Origin: Ooceraea biroi
Taxonomy: Eukaryota > Arthropoda > Insecta > Hymenoptera > Formicidae
Reading direction: 5' to 3'
Length of the DNA: 64,000 bases
Assembly: GCF_003672135.1 (NCBI RefSeq)
Contig: NC_039511.1
Coordinates: forward strand, 5,420,464 to 5,484,463
The notes under the pieces are model-generated. The model had not been told where the DNA came from and made no database searches. It saw nothing but the letters and a program-made list of their open reading frames with translations. Shown here in pieces: positions 9,755 to 21,327 of the stretch. The position numbers and the translations under genes were made by a program. Numbering within the stretch: the stretch's first letter is position 1; each line of letters begins with the position of its first letter.

Positions 9755-12700
9755 ATGAGTGGGCAACTGATCCTTCGCGCGCTTCTGATACTTTCCATGC
9801 TGGCTCTGACAAGATGCGCGTTGCTGGAGATGTCTCAGATGCTGTGGAACAGGACGGTATCCGGCGGTCTGACGAAGATCGGCAAGCTGGACCCGCTAAG
9901 AGTGCCGGTAATCAAAGTGGACCAATCCGAGGATGATATCAGCTACAGGATAATTCTGAGAAATTTGGAAATTGTCGGTCTCAACCGGTCAGCTTTGGAG
10001 AGCATTCGCATCGCTCGCGGACGACTGCGGTCCAACTTGAGCGAGCTTGAGACCGGATACGTCAGCTATAGTGATCTTAGGGATGTGGACACCATCAGGT
10101 ACAGGTTCCACACCATGATGAGGGAACCTGATGCCCCGAAAGAGAGTTTTGAGGCCACAGTTGCGCCCATAAATCGAGCTATCGGTATCAGACCGTCCTC
10201 GCCTTATCAGGATGTTCGCTTCGACAGATTGCGACAAGATCAGCAGGGGTCCAGAATATTTGATCAGCGTGATCGACAGGCGTTTTCTCATCCCCATGCT
10301 ACGTCCGGAGGCTTTTATAAGAGCAACTTTCAAGCCTCGAGTGATACTGTAGCGAATCCCGGAAATTTTGAAAGTCCCAAAAGACCAGTTTACGTTCAAC
10401 CTGTTTACATGCAGATGGGATCCTTCCAAGGATATCAAAGAGGTTCGCAAGGAGGCGAAGATGTAATCGATTGCGAAGATGAAGATGTAAAAGGCTCATC
10501 GTTCAGAGGAAGTCAGAGAGATAGTCAGCGATATAAACAACGGCCAGGCGCCAATGATAGACGTTACGAGGAACGAATTAGAGATATCGAGGTTGCGTAA
10601 GAATTTTATTGATTTATCTGTTTATTCAAATTAGCGGTTATTTAGGCAGTATATAGTATATAAATAGCAAGGTGTTAATCACACGTAACTTGTCTTACAA
10701 GTGCCATATTATACGTACCACATTATCGAACGAAATAAAAATAGCTAATAGATTCTAATAGATTCTAATAATTCTCAGGCTACTCTTAAATTTCCTGTAA
10801 CAGGTTTCTGCATCGGAAGTAGTCGGGACTAGATTGAAAAATAATGGTGATGCAAGAGTGCCTGAGTTATATAATAGGAAACAGTTTCCGCGATCGGATT
10901 TTGCATCCATTGCACCTTCGAGCAATATTAAAGTATCGAAAAACAGAATGAGAGAACGCTCGGGTTATATCGATATCGTTTATGCGGATGACAAAGTAAA
11001 CGGAAGCGTGAAGCATTTTGGCAATCTAGGCATCGAATCTAAAGAGAATCGACGAGTATACAGTATCGAGGATATCATGAGGGTGAGTTTCTTATTTAAC
11101 AATAAATTTATTTAACAACAAAAAATGTATTTTTTTAATTTCCCCCTTCTCTTCTTAAACATCTAACAAGGGAACTAACACAACTGTCCCTCACCGATTT
11201 TGATGGGCTTTGGATATGTTGTAGAGCATCGAAAAATATTAGACCCCTATTTTTTTTAGCTGCGTATCTCAACGTTTAGGGGTTGAAACAGCCCCTCGAA
11301 GATAAGGGTAAATTAAAAAATTTGGTTTTTTTCGAAAAATGTGAATACACCGTTGTAAAGAGTATAAAATACTATAAAACTTTTGTACAAAACATTTTTT
11401 CATATATCTTATATTTTCAAAGATATTCGCTAAAAATGAAAAAATTCATTATCTTCAAGGGACTGTTTCAACCCCTAAACGTTGAGATACGCAGCTAAAA
11501 AAAATAGGGGTCTAATATTTTTAGATGCTCTACAACATATCCAAAGCCCATCAAAATCGGTGAGGGACAGTTGTGTTAGTTCCCTTGTAAGATGATATTA
11601 GCTTTTTTACGCAGCAGAGAGATACTTGCAAAATATCTTGATTTTTACACATTTTTATATTACAGGATATTCGCGAGAAAACGAGATTTATCATCCACAA
11701 TTTCACGGAAGGCGAAACCTTGAAGAAGAGAAATGACATGGTCAAAGACGCGATGGAAGCAAAAAGATTGAAGGATTTATTCAGGTACGCGAAAAACTAT
11801 CAAGAGCAGCAAGGATACTTCGAGCAAGGCATGCAATTGATTTATCATTATGGAGGAATGGACGCAAAGGATGACGGCGCACCTCGAAACGAGCAGTTCA
11901 ATGACCCTAAGAGAACAAAGCGGGCGCATCCTGAAGAGGCAGTCGAAGTAAATCATTGATAGTTTATTTAGACGTTTGATACTCAACTCAATGAGAAAAT
12001 ACTACCGTTTGGAAGTCATCTTCAGTATTCTCCCATTTATCCACGAACTAACGAAAAGAATTTAATTTGTGTGCTTCGGGAATATTCCAGGACGACGTGA
12101 TGCATGTGATCCTGAAAATACGTGTCCCGCTGCTTCGCGTGAGGTCTCAGTACACACTTACAGGAAAAGTAGGGAATGAGGTGTTACGTGGCAACGGTTT
12201 GCTTGTCGGAAACTTCAGTAAGAAAACGCTTGCGTGTTGAAGTAAACGAAAACTTCGTGAAATTATATTCTTCATGAAGATGATAATTAATACATCTGCG
12301 TTGTTCCGACAGCCGACGTAGTGGGCCACTTTGCGCTGGAGTTGAAGAAGGTCGACAAGGAGCTGATCGTTCGTGCTGCAAGGGCGAAACTATCCGCTGA
12401 AGACAAGAAGATCAATCTTCGAGGAATGGATGAGATGGGACCAGTGCAAGTTATTCTCAAACATGGTGAGTTGATGGATAATCCGCGAAACAGTAGGACA
12501 AAACAGTAAAATCTTGAAGCTTAGTTATTTTTTATTGTTTTCGAAAAAGAATTAGTTACTAGCATATTTCTCGGAAGAGGATAAATAGGCATCAATAAAT
12601 TAACTACTAAATTGTTAAATTAATGAACAGATAAGTCTAAAGTCGGTCTTGACAATTACGCAATTAGGTATTTCCGTTCATTACGTAATTGGCGTGCGGC

Positions 12701-13265
12701 TCTTCCGTAATTACTTCGTAGAACGAAAAGCCGAATTCCTTCGTGGAAAGTTGTGTCGATCGATCCATGATTTCCTCGCGAATCACGAAAGCAAAGTATC
12801 GCATTGTCCCATTGCCAGTTACGTACAATGGTTACATTTAGTGCACGGTGGACGATTTTCCACGGGCATTCCGTATATACGTTTTCCCGTTACTTCGCTC
12901 TTGGAACGAGAGGAGAAACGAGAGAAGAAATGAAACGAGCGTTGAGCGTTGACGCCGAGATGTCGGGCACGAGATGTCGGGCACGAGATGTCGGAATGTC
13001 GAGCGCATATCGGGATCGCCGGAGTAAAAGTCTTCGCTTTCTTGCGTGTAAAATCGAACGAAACTCGCGTGACGAATCGATCCCCCATGCGATATTAACT
13101 CGGTTAATTTCTGATTTCGCATTGACTTTCCTCCGTTGCGCAGGTTTAACGGCTGTGGAGGCAGTCGCCGCGATGCTCGCCGACGACTTCGCGACCAAGG
13201 GACTCAGCGAGAAAACTGCCGACGCGCTCATCTACAGGATGTATAAGGATTTACCAGTCAATTAA
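9755..13265 (+). CDS. G3: giant JHBP-family protein with a ~340-residue internal insertion
   Basis: Six exons: 9755 to about 10591, 10804-11082, 11666-11947, 12091-12217, 12313-12465 and 13144-13265, about 600 codons. The start is ATG in CAAAATG context, with signal peptide MSGQLILRALLILSMLALTR. Early residues include GKLDPLRVPVIKVDQS and RNLEIVGLN, which match the JHBP EPL(R)VP segment and following strand, but the N-terminal Cys-x9-Cys pair is absent. From about residue 125 to 466 the sequence is Q/R/S/G/D-rich and probably disordered. It ends with an R-T-K-R motif (11912-11923). The fold then resumes: VILKIRVPLLRVRSQYTLTG, GNGLLVGNF, KKINLRGMDEMGPVQVILKH, and the C-terminal helix ending LPVN. 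Exons 2 to 6 join cleanly. The exon 1/2 junction is uncertain: the strong donor at 10597 is out of phase with the good acceptor at 10803, whereas weaker donors (10592, 10487) fit. Confidence 0.8.
11167..11587. mobile_element. MITE with ~125-bp terminal inverted repeats, in G3 intron 2
   Basis: Ends CAAGGGAACTAACACAACTG... and the exact inverse, nearly identical for about 125 bp, flanked by TAA on both sides. A 3-bp TWA-type duplication suggests the PIF/Harbinger group, but no transposase is present. The 170-bp centre has no coding capacity. Confidence 0.75.
12955..12999. repeat. Short tandem repeat in G3 intron 5
   Basis: About three copies of a GAGATGTCGGGCAC-like 14-bp unit, in a locally GC-rich intron segment. 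Confidence 0.7.
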
Positions 13266-15618
13266 TCAAGCCGTTTGGTTAATCGAGTGTTTGGGAGAAC
13301 TCCGCCGACGTATTTGCCAATTTAGCGTATGCATTCCTTATTATGCATGTTTAATTATTTTATTTCTCAACATCTACAAGTTTCTTCTCGGATATTCGTT
13401 TATTTACTGTGGATATTCGCTTATTATTACTTTAAGACGTTTATTTATTATTATGCGCGTGTTGCGTCTATGAGCTTGCATGCATTTATTACTTTCTCTG
13501 CATAAATCTTTCTTATTTATTTATTTAATTGTATTTATGTGTTATTCATATAAAAATACATTAGTTTAGAATTACATTAGAATTAAAATTACAGATATTT
13601 TAAAGTTTGTCGGATTAACCAGAAAACATGTCAAAATAAAATTATTTTAAGCAGCAAAGAAGAAAGTGTGTTTTAATATCTTTCCTTATTTTTATAATTT
13701 ACGTTTATGGAAGATATTTGTCACTTTTTACGTAATCGCATTTAGGACATTTCAGTAATCGTACATCATTCTTCTATCTGTTAATTGTTAAGAAAGTTAT
13801 ATATTCCGGAAGCCTACATAAAAAATCGCTTTTGTATTATACCTCAAATACACATCTTTCATTTATAAACTACTACAGAAACGCACTTATGTATACAACA
13901 ATCAAAGGATTCAAGTTTAATTTGGGAGTCTGCTTTTTGTCGATGTAAATCTTAAAATCCAGTTTCTATTATTGTATTATAATATCATTTACTATAACAT
14001 CATGTTTTAAGTTTCATTACATGTGAGAAAAATTGTAAAAGATCGGTGATAAAAATGAAATAATATTGCCATTTAACTTAATAACAGTTTGCATCTACGC
14101 TATTTTTGCTACGGATCTTGGCTAATTTTAGAAATGACTGCAAATAAAAAACTTATAAGTAAATGACTAGTAAAAAATGAAGACTATAACCTGTTAAATT
14201 GCTTGTACACAGCATAGAATAATCAATTATTCATAAATCTCCATAATATATCTCCGTAAAATTGCTTCATTGAAGTCGAGTGCAAGTCAACGAAACGTTA
14301 CGTGTATTAACAGATACTGCCGGCGAAAAGGTCCTCCGTGAGATTTTACATTCAACAATTAAATAACTACTCTCTCTTTTTCTAAGAAAAAAGAGTCATA
14401 CAAACCGCAGCCCTGACCTATGACATGAAAGTCTTTATTGACATTTTCAACTTCGGTATCGTAATCTGAACCAACGTAACTCTGTGCCTATTCTTCACGT
14501 GCGAGTTGTAATTCTATCATAAGTAACACTTTACCACATCTTATTATGCACCTACATTACGTAACGTCGCGCAGTAAGTATTCGTTACACTTTCGTGTCT
14601 CAGAGCGTGGACACGAACGGAGCATTTCCATGTGATTTAAGCGTAATTTCATCTCAAACTACAAATGCAAGACAATTGTTTAACAATTGTTAATACTCTA
14701 CTGTTACATAAAATTATATGAATATATAAAAAAAATAGAAAAATCATAGAACATGTTACAAAACATTGTTCATTCAATATTCATCGAAATATATCATCGA
14801 GATACAGCAGCAATAGGAGAAATGAATTTCCTTGATACAAATGATATGCCAATTAATATATAGCATATATCCATTGATAATGTTGCTACATAATTGACGG
14901 AAGCGGAAACAAAAATTATCATATTATCATATAAACATGCCAAACTGTAAATATCTAATAAATAATCATTCCAGTGCCGACATGTTAGCTGGCATAGTCA
15001 GGAATAGTCTGAAACATCGGACAAGAGGCTGACGTAAAGTTGCTGATTAAGAAAATAGCATGTTACGTTGATTGCGGCTGGAAAACAGCCATTTTTAAAA
15101 GGACGGCTCGAGATCTCGCCCCGAGCGCAAATCCTCTCAGGCTGAAATTAACCGCGGAGTTGCTTTCAGGACATCATCAGTTGACATATGCTGGTGCATG
15201 CAGAAGAATTACACCGTAGTACCGCAAACAGCAGCAGAATTTCGAAAGGAACAACGATCCCGCCCTCAAACCGCGACGCATAATCAGCCACCGCGCGTCT
15301 CCTCATCCCCGGGTGCTGCAGGTGAAGAAGTTCGCGTTTATCCGTGAGATTGTAATCTTCGGGAGATGTCCCTCTGCGTGTGGTTTCTCGTGATTGCAGC
15401 GGATGCCACACACATGCAGCTGCTGCACACGCGTGCATCGTGCACGTATACATGCGTATATATAGGTATATGCAAGTGTCGTCGAGCTTGGCTACGGCCC
15501 TGACTGAGTTAAAAGGAGGCATTCTACCGTGATAAATAAATTCAACCATCGCCACCGCCGCCCGCAGAGTGGGGTGGTACCATGCGCGTACGGAGAAAGT
15601 TTATATATACTCGCGCGA
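13266..15618. other. Intergenic region G3-G4
   Basis: About 2.4 kb of AT-rich DNA. An AATAAA near 13636 may serve G3. The GC-richer stretch at 15100-15600 has a TATATATA at about 15455-15462 and another at 15602-15609, both possible G4 promoters. The ORFs here look random. Confidence 0.5.
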
Positions 15619-15744
15619 TGGGGACATTGTACGCATTTTCGATATTGCTGTTGCTAATTGCGATCGCGCGCGCATTTCGTGACCACGAGATAGCAAGCCA
15701 GCTGAACGAATTCCCGAGAACAGGATTGAAGCAAGGAGGATGAT
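15619..15744 (+). CDS. Upstream ORF overlapping the G4 start: 41 residues, signal-peptide-like
   Basis: ATG at 15619 begins MGTLYAFSILLLLIAIARAF and ends ...FPRTGLKQGG, with a TGA that overlaps the G4 start (ATGATG). It would be in the G4 leader only if transcription starts at the upstream TATA near 15455. With the TATA at 15602 it would be excluded. Its function is unknown. Confidence 0.25.
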
Positions 15745-18022
15745 GCTGATCGGACTCGTCTTGCTCGTCGCGTGGACCAGGAGCGCCATGTCGGGATTCC
15801 GTAAGTTTATTCACTTTCGTTACCCGTGCGAAGATTACAATAAAACCTTGAATCGGCGAAGAACTGATGGCAATCTTCTTTTCATAAAGAGTTAATTTAT
15901 TCATAGATGACATTTTCTGTCTGGCTTTGTCTTTTTTATATTACTAGCAACACAGGCGCGCGCTACGCGCGCTATTTTATTTTTCAATATTAATGTTTTA
16001 TTTATCAATATTTTATCAATATAACCGCACTGACAGCCACTATGACATTCTGACATTCGCAACACGAAGTTCAAGCCACACGAAGTTCGAGCCAAGCGAG
16101 AGAACCAATCAGCGTCGCGGAAAAGAGGCAACAATGATTTCGATTTAATATTTAACACGGCTATTTTAAGAGTGGATTTTACGTAAGAAGTAAGATCGGC
16201 ATCCAGTCATCTGTTTTCTACTCATTTGTTAATTTTATGCATTCTTATATGTATATTACTTTTTATACCTTAGTACTCTCTGTTTCGATCAGTATATCGT
16301 AAATCTGAAATCTTAATTGTAAACGACGTGCACTACGTGTTGATGTAAATCATCTTTATCTCGCATCGAATGACGTAACCGAGAAAAGACTAACTCTATG
16401 TGGAGAGCAAATTTAGCAAAAATAATTGTGAAAATTTGTCGGACGCATTATGGTGCAGTATAAAAAAAATTCTTTCTAGATATACATTCTAGATAAATAT
16501 AATTCTATTCGCTTTTTCGTGTCTTTGTATTAAATTTAATGGAGCCATGTTTACTGTTGTCTTTATACTTTGTTCACGTTTCTTTATGAGTATCGAATGA
16601 AATGTAACATTTAAGATGCACAAACAATTTTTACAAATAATTTTATATTTTGTAATATCTTTTTGTTTAGAATTATTTCTTTCTCTATTTCGATTGTATA
16701 TTATATTTTTATTATAATTCTTTTCAAACATTTTACGTACGAGATTACACGTTTAATCATATTAGTCAAATAAATCAAAATTACATAATCAAGAACAAAT
16801 TTTTTATAAAGTCACTTCTTACAACTTGTGTATTAATCAATGTTACAAGTCTAGATTCCTATTAAAACTCAAACAAGCATGAGTCCAAAACTGACTCAGC
16901 ATAAAAGCACTTTATTAATTATCTAATTATTTAACTCACACAATTTTCAAAATGAAAATATAATAATATCTATGGAAAAGACATTTCAAATTATTATATC
17001 TTAATTTGTACGAATTAATTTTCGTACAATATCGAACAAATGCCTTCAGACCTTTTACGACAATTTTCTGGATAAATTTTTTATAATTATATAAGGTTTT
17101 ACAAGTTTCCTTTTGCAATAGTTGTGGAAATAGCTAATTTATCGTTTAAACGTTTGTATTGATGGTAAGTCATTGCTTAAAAGCGACATCACGCCTGTTT
17201 CATCGACATGGCAATTAAAGTTAATGTCACAAATTAAAGTTAAAGTAAATTAATGTACACGCCATACGATATATCGGTGCACGGATAATTTCTTCTCTTT
17301 TTCGCAATTTCCGCACGTAGGTGTATGATTTAAAAGCGTGTCGACCATGTCTATTGAGAAACCGATAGAAAACCCGGAAACGTTGCGACACCATTAAAGG
17401 AAAATCGGATGGGTATGCCTGTTACGAGTATAGAACGAAGTGTTGTTATCGCTACACGCTGCACACACGGGACAATGTAATCTGCAATTTAATCGTGCAC
17501 TTTTACTTGTGTAATGGTTTTCCTGTCGCCACTTCTACTCATGCGTGCAAAGACGATGCAATCTCGAGAGTGTTCTTGTTTCTAACGAGAGAAACTTGGA
17601 AATGATTCACGTTTTCAGTATCTATTACTGTTATTACGTCTTCTCGCGAGATGTGCTTGACACGCATATTGTTGTTATTATACAAACAAGTCAATATTCA
17701 CGTTCGCAATGAATTTTATTATATTTATTTATTATTGAATTTTATAAAATGAGATAAAATTATCAAACGCGTCTCGATAATTTTATCAAAATTTATAGAA
17801 AATTAAGAGCGAAGAATAACTTATCACAGCAGATATTACGCATTTATGAATATACTAAAAATGCATAAATCAAAAGTGAAATCAAGAATTAAGGACTTGG
17901 CGATTTCTCTTTATTTCACGAATTCCATTTCATCAGTCCACGAAGAGATCCAAGTTAAGTTGCGAATGATTATTCTTCTTCTTTTTAGAAGTCAATCTTT
18001 ATGCCTGCGCTCGGCAGAATCT

Positions 18023-18083
<61 letters not shown>

Positions 18084-19909
18084 TCTATATCATTCTTTAT
18101 TACTCAAAAACTTGATGACTTGACCTGCATCCGCCTGGCAATCCTTTTTTGTTCGTTTATGTGCGTTTTTTTGATAGCTCACGTGACGCACACGAATTCG
18201 CCGTATACATAACTTGATAAAAAGAGCCGGCCAGTCGCCTTCGTAATTTCACTTTCTACTAACGTGCACTTTCGATTTTAGAGCTGGCCAATTGATCGAA
18301 GGAAAAAAAAGCCGTTCTCCCGATCATCGCCAAGTTCTTGCCAGTTTACTGCGTTCGCTCAACCTACATTGTAATAGGGTATACAGTACCTGCTCTGCTG
18401 ATCGGCTTGGGAGATACTTGACGTTCATCGTTTATTCAATGATAACACGTTTCGTAAAAATGAATGAAAATACTTCGTTTCGCAAGAGACTTCTCAGTTC
18501 CTCTTATTCCAATTTAATTTTACTAGCGTAACATCGGGTTTATCAGATTTTTGGATGATTTTCAAGAAAATTTGACGCGATAACAACTATTGAATTTTAT
18601 AATCAAATTCACAATTCATGTTCTCAGCTCCCGGTGTGACGACATGTCCACGAACGGACGATCAATCGCAATATGACAAGTGCGTCCTGCAGCAGCTGAA
18701 AGCGATCACACCGTATCTCTCCAAGGGTGTGCCCTCATTGAAGCTGCCGGCGTTGGATCCCCTGTTCCTGCCGTCCTTAACTGTGGACAGAAATCTCGAA
18801 TCCTTGAGGATTAAGGCCAACATGAGTCAGATTCGCGTTTACGGCGGCACGAATTACGTGATACGCGAACTCAAAGCGAATCCCAATGACCTGACGGTCT
18901 TCATCAAGGCTCAGATGCCTCACCTTCACGTGAACGGTGACTACGCTGTCCAGGGGAGATTACTGTTACTGCCTCTAAGCGGAATCGGCAGCTTTAAAGG
19001 AAATTTCAGTAAGTTTCCTGCGATTAAATTGAACTCGTGTGAGATCGCGTGTATAATAAATATGATAACGTATCAAAATTATATTTAACAACGTTAAATA
19101 AAACTTGAAAAATTAAAGAATCAATCATATCAGGCAATCAATAAATTGTGCACGTATGAAAGATCAGTCGATAATCAATTGCATAAAAAATAAATATAAA
19201 TATAAACTATTCAATACGCATGATGTGTACTACCATTTATCGCATATATTTCATTATTGCTGTTTTCCCGTTTAAGCTAACACTGAGGCCGAAGTAACCG
19301 CACAAGGCAAGGAGATCACCGACAAAAACGGCGTGCAAAGGATTGACATCGATAAGTTGGTCACTAAAATCCGCGTCGGTGATGGAAACATCAAGCTGAA
19401 GGCACCTCCCGCTCACACGTTAGCCGGTAAGACGATTACGCAAATCCTCTAAATCTAAGTTCTTGCTCAACAACTGTGCCACAAATTACGCAACGTGCGT
19501 AAACGTGCGTAAACGTGCGTAAAGTTCGTATCAGACTACGCAGTGAAGATTTAATTTATTCTGATCTTTTATTCTGATTATTTAAATGCAATATAAGAAT
19601 CTTGCATTAGAATGCGAGACACGTGCCTTTTAAATCCTCTAAAAAACATATCTTGAACTTTCATTCATGCATATAATTGTATTTAATTTTATTTAAATAT
19701 GAATATAATTATTTGTATGTTTCACGTTAAAAACTTGGTGATTATTCTTTTTTATTTTAGCCGATGCTGCCGCAACATTCTTCAATGCGAATCCCCGCCT
19801 GGTCCTGGACATAGCCAAACCGATCATCGAGGACACGGCCGCGACCGTGACCAAAGCTCTAGCCGCCAGAGCGCTCAGTGCTCTCACTAAGGAGGAACTC
19901 GTTCCCTAA
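15740..19909 (+). CDS. G4: JHBP/takeout-family protein, complete
   Basis: Exons 15740-15800, 18628-19008, 19277-19426 and 19761-19909 join in frame, all introns in phase 1, giving 246 residues. The signal peptide is MMLIGLVLLVAWTRSAMSGF. The Cys motif is wider than in the other genes: CPRTDDQSQYDKC, 11 residues between the cysteines. Then come GVPSLKLPALDPLFLP, RVYGGTNYVIREL, the core MPHLHVNGDYAVQGRLLLLP with GNFS at the exon 2/3 junction, KIRVGDGNIKLKAP, and a C-terminal Ala-rich helix ending KEELVP. In place of the usual L-D-N-L-F-G-G motif it has LKAPPAHTLAG. Intron 1 is 2.8 kb and carries a Helitron-like repeat and a (TA)26 tract. The gene converges with G5. Confidence 0.92.
15942..16182 (-). 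mobile_element. Helitron-like repeat, copy 2 (short), in G4 intron 1
   Basis: Its minus-strand end shows GCGCGCGTAGCGCGCGC, a perfect short hairpin, then CTGTGTTG and CTAG followed by T. That is the layout of a Helitron 3' terminus. Its body shares the ACTGACAGCCACTATGACAT... block with copy 1. A fragment of the body (TTTAACACGGCT...AGAGTGGATTT) is displaced to the other end. Confidence 0.65.
18029..18080. repeat. (TA)26 microsatellite in G4 intron 1
   Basis: Uninterrupted TA dinucleotides bounded by CTCTATAA and ATAGAGTC. Confidence 0.95.
19490..19525. repeat. Tandem 11-bp repeat in G4 intron 3
   Basis: Three copies of an AACGTGCGTAA-like unit. Confidence 0.8.
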
Positions 19910-21327
19910 TGTTTGAATAATATTTGGTTTGCTTTTCACAGACAAGTAGAACGCGAGTATCAACGCGAGACGCATTAGCTGATATAGCGTAAATTTATCC
20001 ACTTGTTTATTGCATCGCGATGTACCTTCTCCGGTCAAGTCGGAGAAGTGCGCGCACACATACACACACACATGCATATACAGAAGAACATATACAAATA
20101 CACATACGCACAGAATTGTTGTTCATTTTTTAAAGATTCCACTTAGCGTAATTAATTGTATTATTTAGTCTCAAAAAGTTCGTTCTCACTTTCGTAGGAA
20201 GTATTGAAATGTTAATTCGTTCAGCAGGAATATAAAGAGGTAGATGACGTTGTGCGAGATGATTAGCTAACGTTAAATTAGCTCTTCTTGTTTATTTGCG
20301 ATTGTTACTTACGTTTTACCTGCATATTGTTGTGTTCCATTTTATAAAATATTATATTATGCGCATACAAGCGTATGAGAAATACAAGAAAAATTGTCGC
20401 GATACTTTTGACCAAATCGATGATCTTAAGCCATGATTTTATGTCCGAAAAGAAGAATACGTATATTTTAAAAAATCGCAATCTTGCACTTGATTTTCAT
20501 CAATATACGATACTTATATCAATGTTTTTGTTTTGTTCAACAATTATGAATTATCTAGTTATATGAAATTTTGTTTAATATTTAAATTAAGTACGTTACA
20601 AAGTGATCATCTCTTGTCAGTTTAACAGAATTATTAGAAATATGTAAAACTAGTGTAATTTAAATGGACAGAAGAAGGAATGTAATATGCAAATAAGCGC
20701 AATTTATTATTTACATAATAATTTATGCCGGAAGTATCATAATCAATATGTTATTTTATTCACACAATCCTACTTTTTTCATGTTTGTATCCATATCAGT
20801 GTTATACTATACTTACAGACTCAAAGAAACAATTTTATCCTATAACCGAAATTACACTATCCTTCTACAAGATACATCGTATATCTTGCATAATATACAT
20901 AATATCTTACAAAGAAAGATTTCTCATTTTTAACTTAAGGAATTAGCATGAAAATATTATAATTCAAAATGTGAAATAATTAAAACGGTTAAATAGTTAC
21001 ATGTATTATATTTATATGCAGCACATATAAATATTACATTCCCCAGCAACACACAAAGTCACATAAAAATGACGCAAAAATGATTAAAGATTAAGTTTTG
21101 GTAGTCATTTCACCATCACATTGATATCATCTTAACGTCTATTCTGCTTGCATTATCATAGTTGTGCAATGCGAAATACTATAAAAAAAAAGAATTATAT
21201 ATAAAAAAATAAACTATTTCCTGGTGAAGTTGATGCTCCACGAGTATTAAAATTAAAGATTCATTTAAGTATAAAATCTACGATTTAATCAATTTGGATA
21301 TAAACAATCACGAAAAATGATCAAAGA
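19910..21327. other. Intergenic region between convergent G4 and G5
   Basis: About 1.4 kb, AT-rich, with a (CA)-rich patch at 20050-20105. I see no gene. ATTAAA on the minus strand at about 21283-21289 may be the G5 polyadenylation signal. Confidence 0.5.

Noticed and set aside
9989..10450. 153-codon minus-strand open frame inside G3 exon 1
   Set aside because: Antisense shadow of the G3 coding exon.
12649..13231. Several frames of 90-153 codons across G3 intron 5
   Set aside because: The intron has a 14-bp tandem repeat and raised GC. The plus-strand frame only reaches JHBP-like residues where it enters G3 exon 6.
15166..15913. Overlapping minus-strand frames upstream of and across G4 exon 1
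   Set aside because: No motif, and they overlap the G4 promoter and signal-peptide exon, which fits the family splice pattern.
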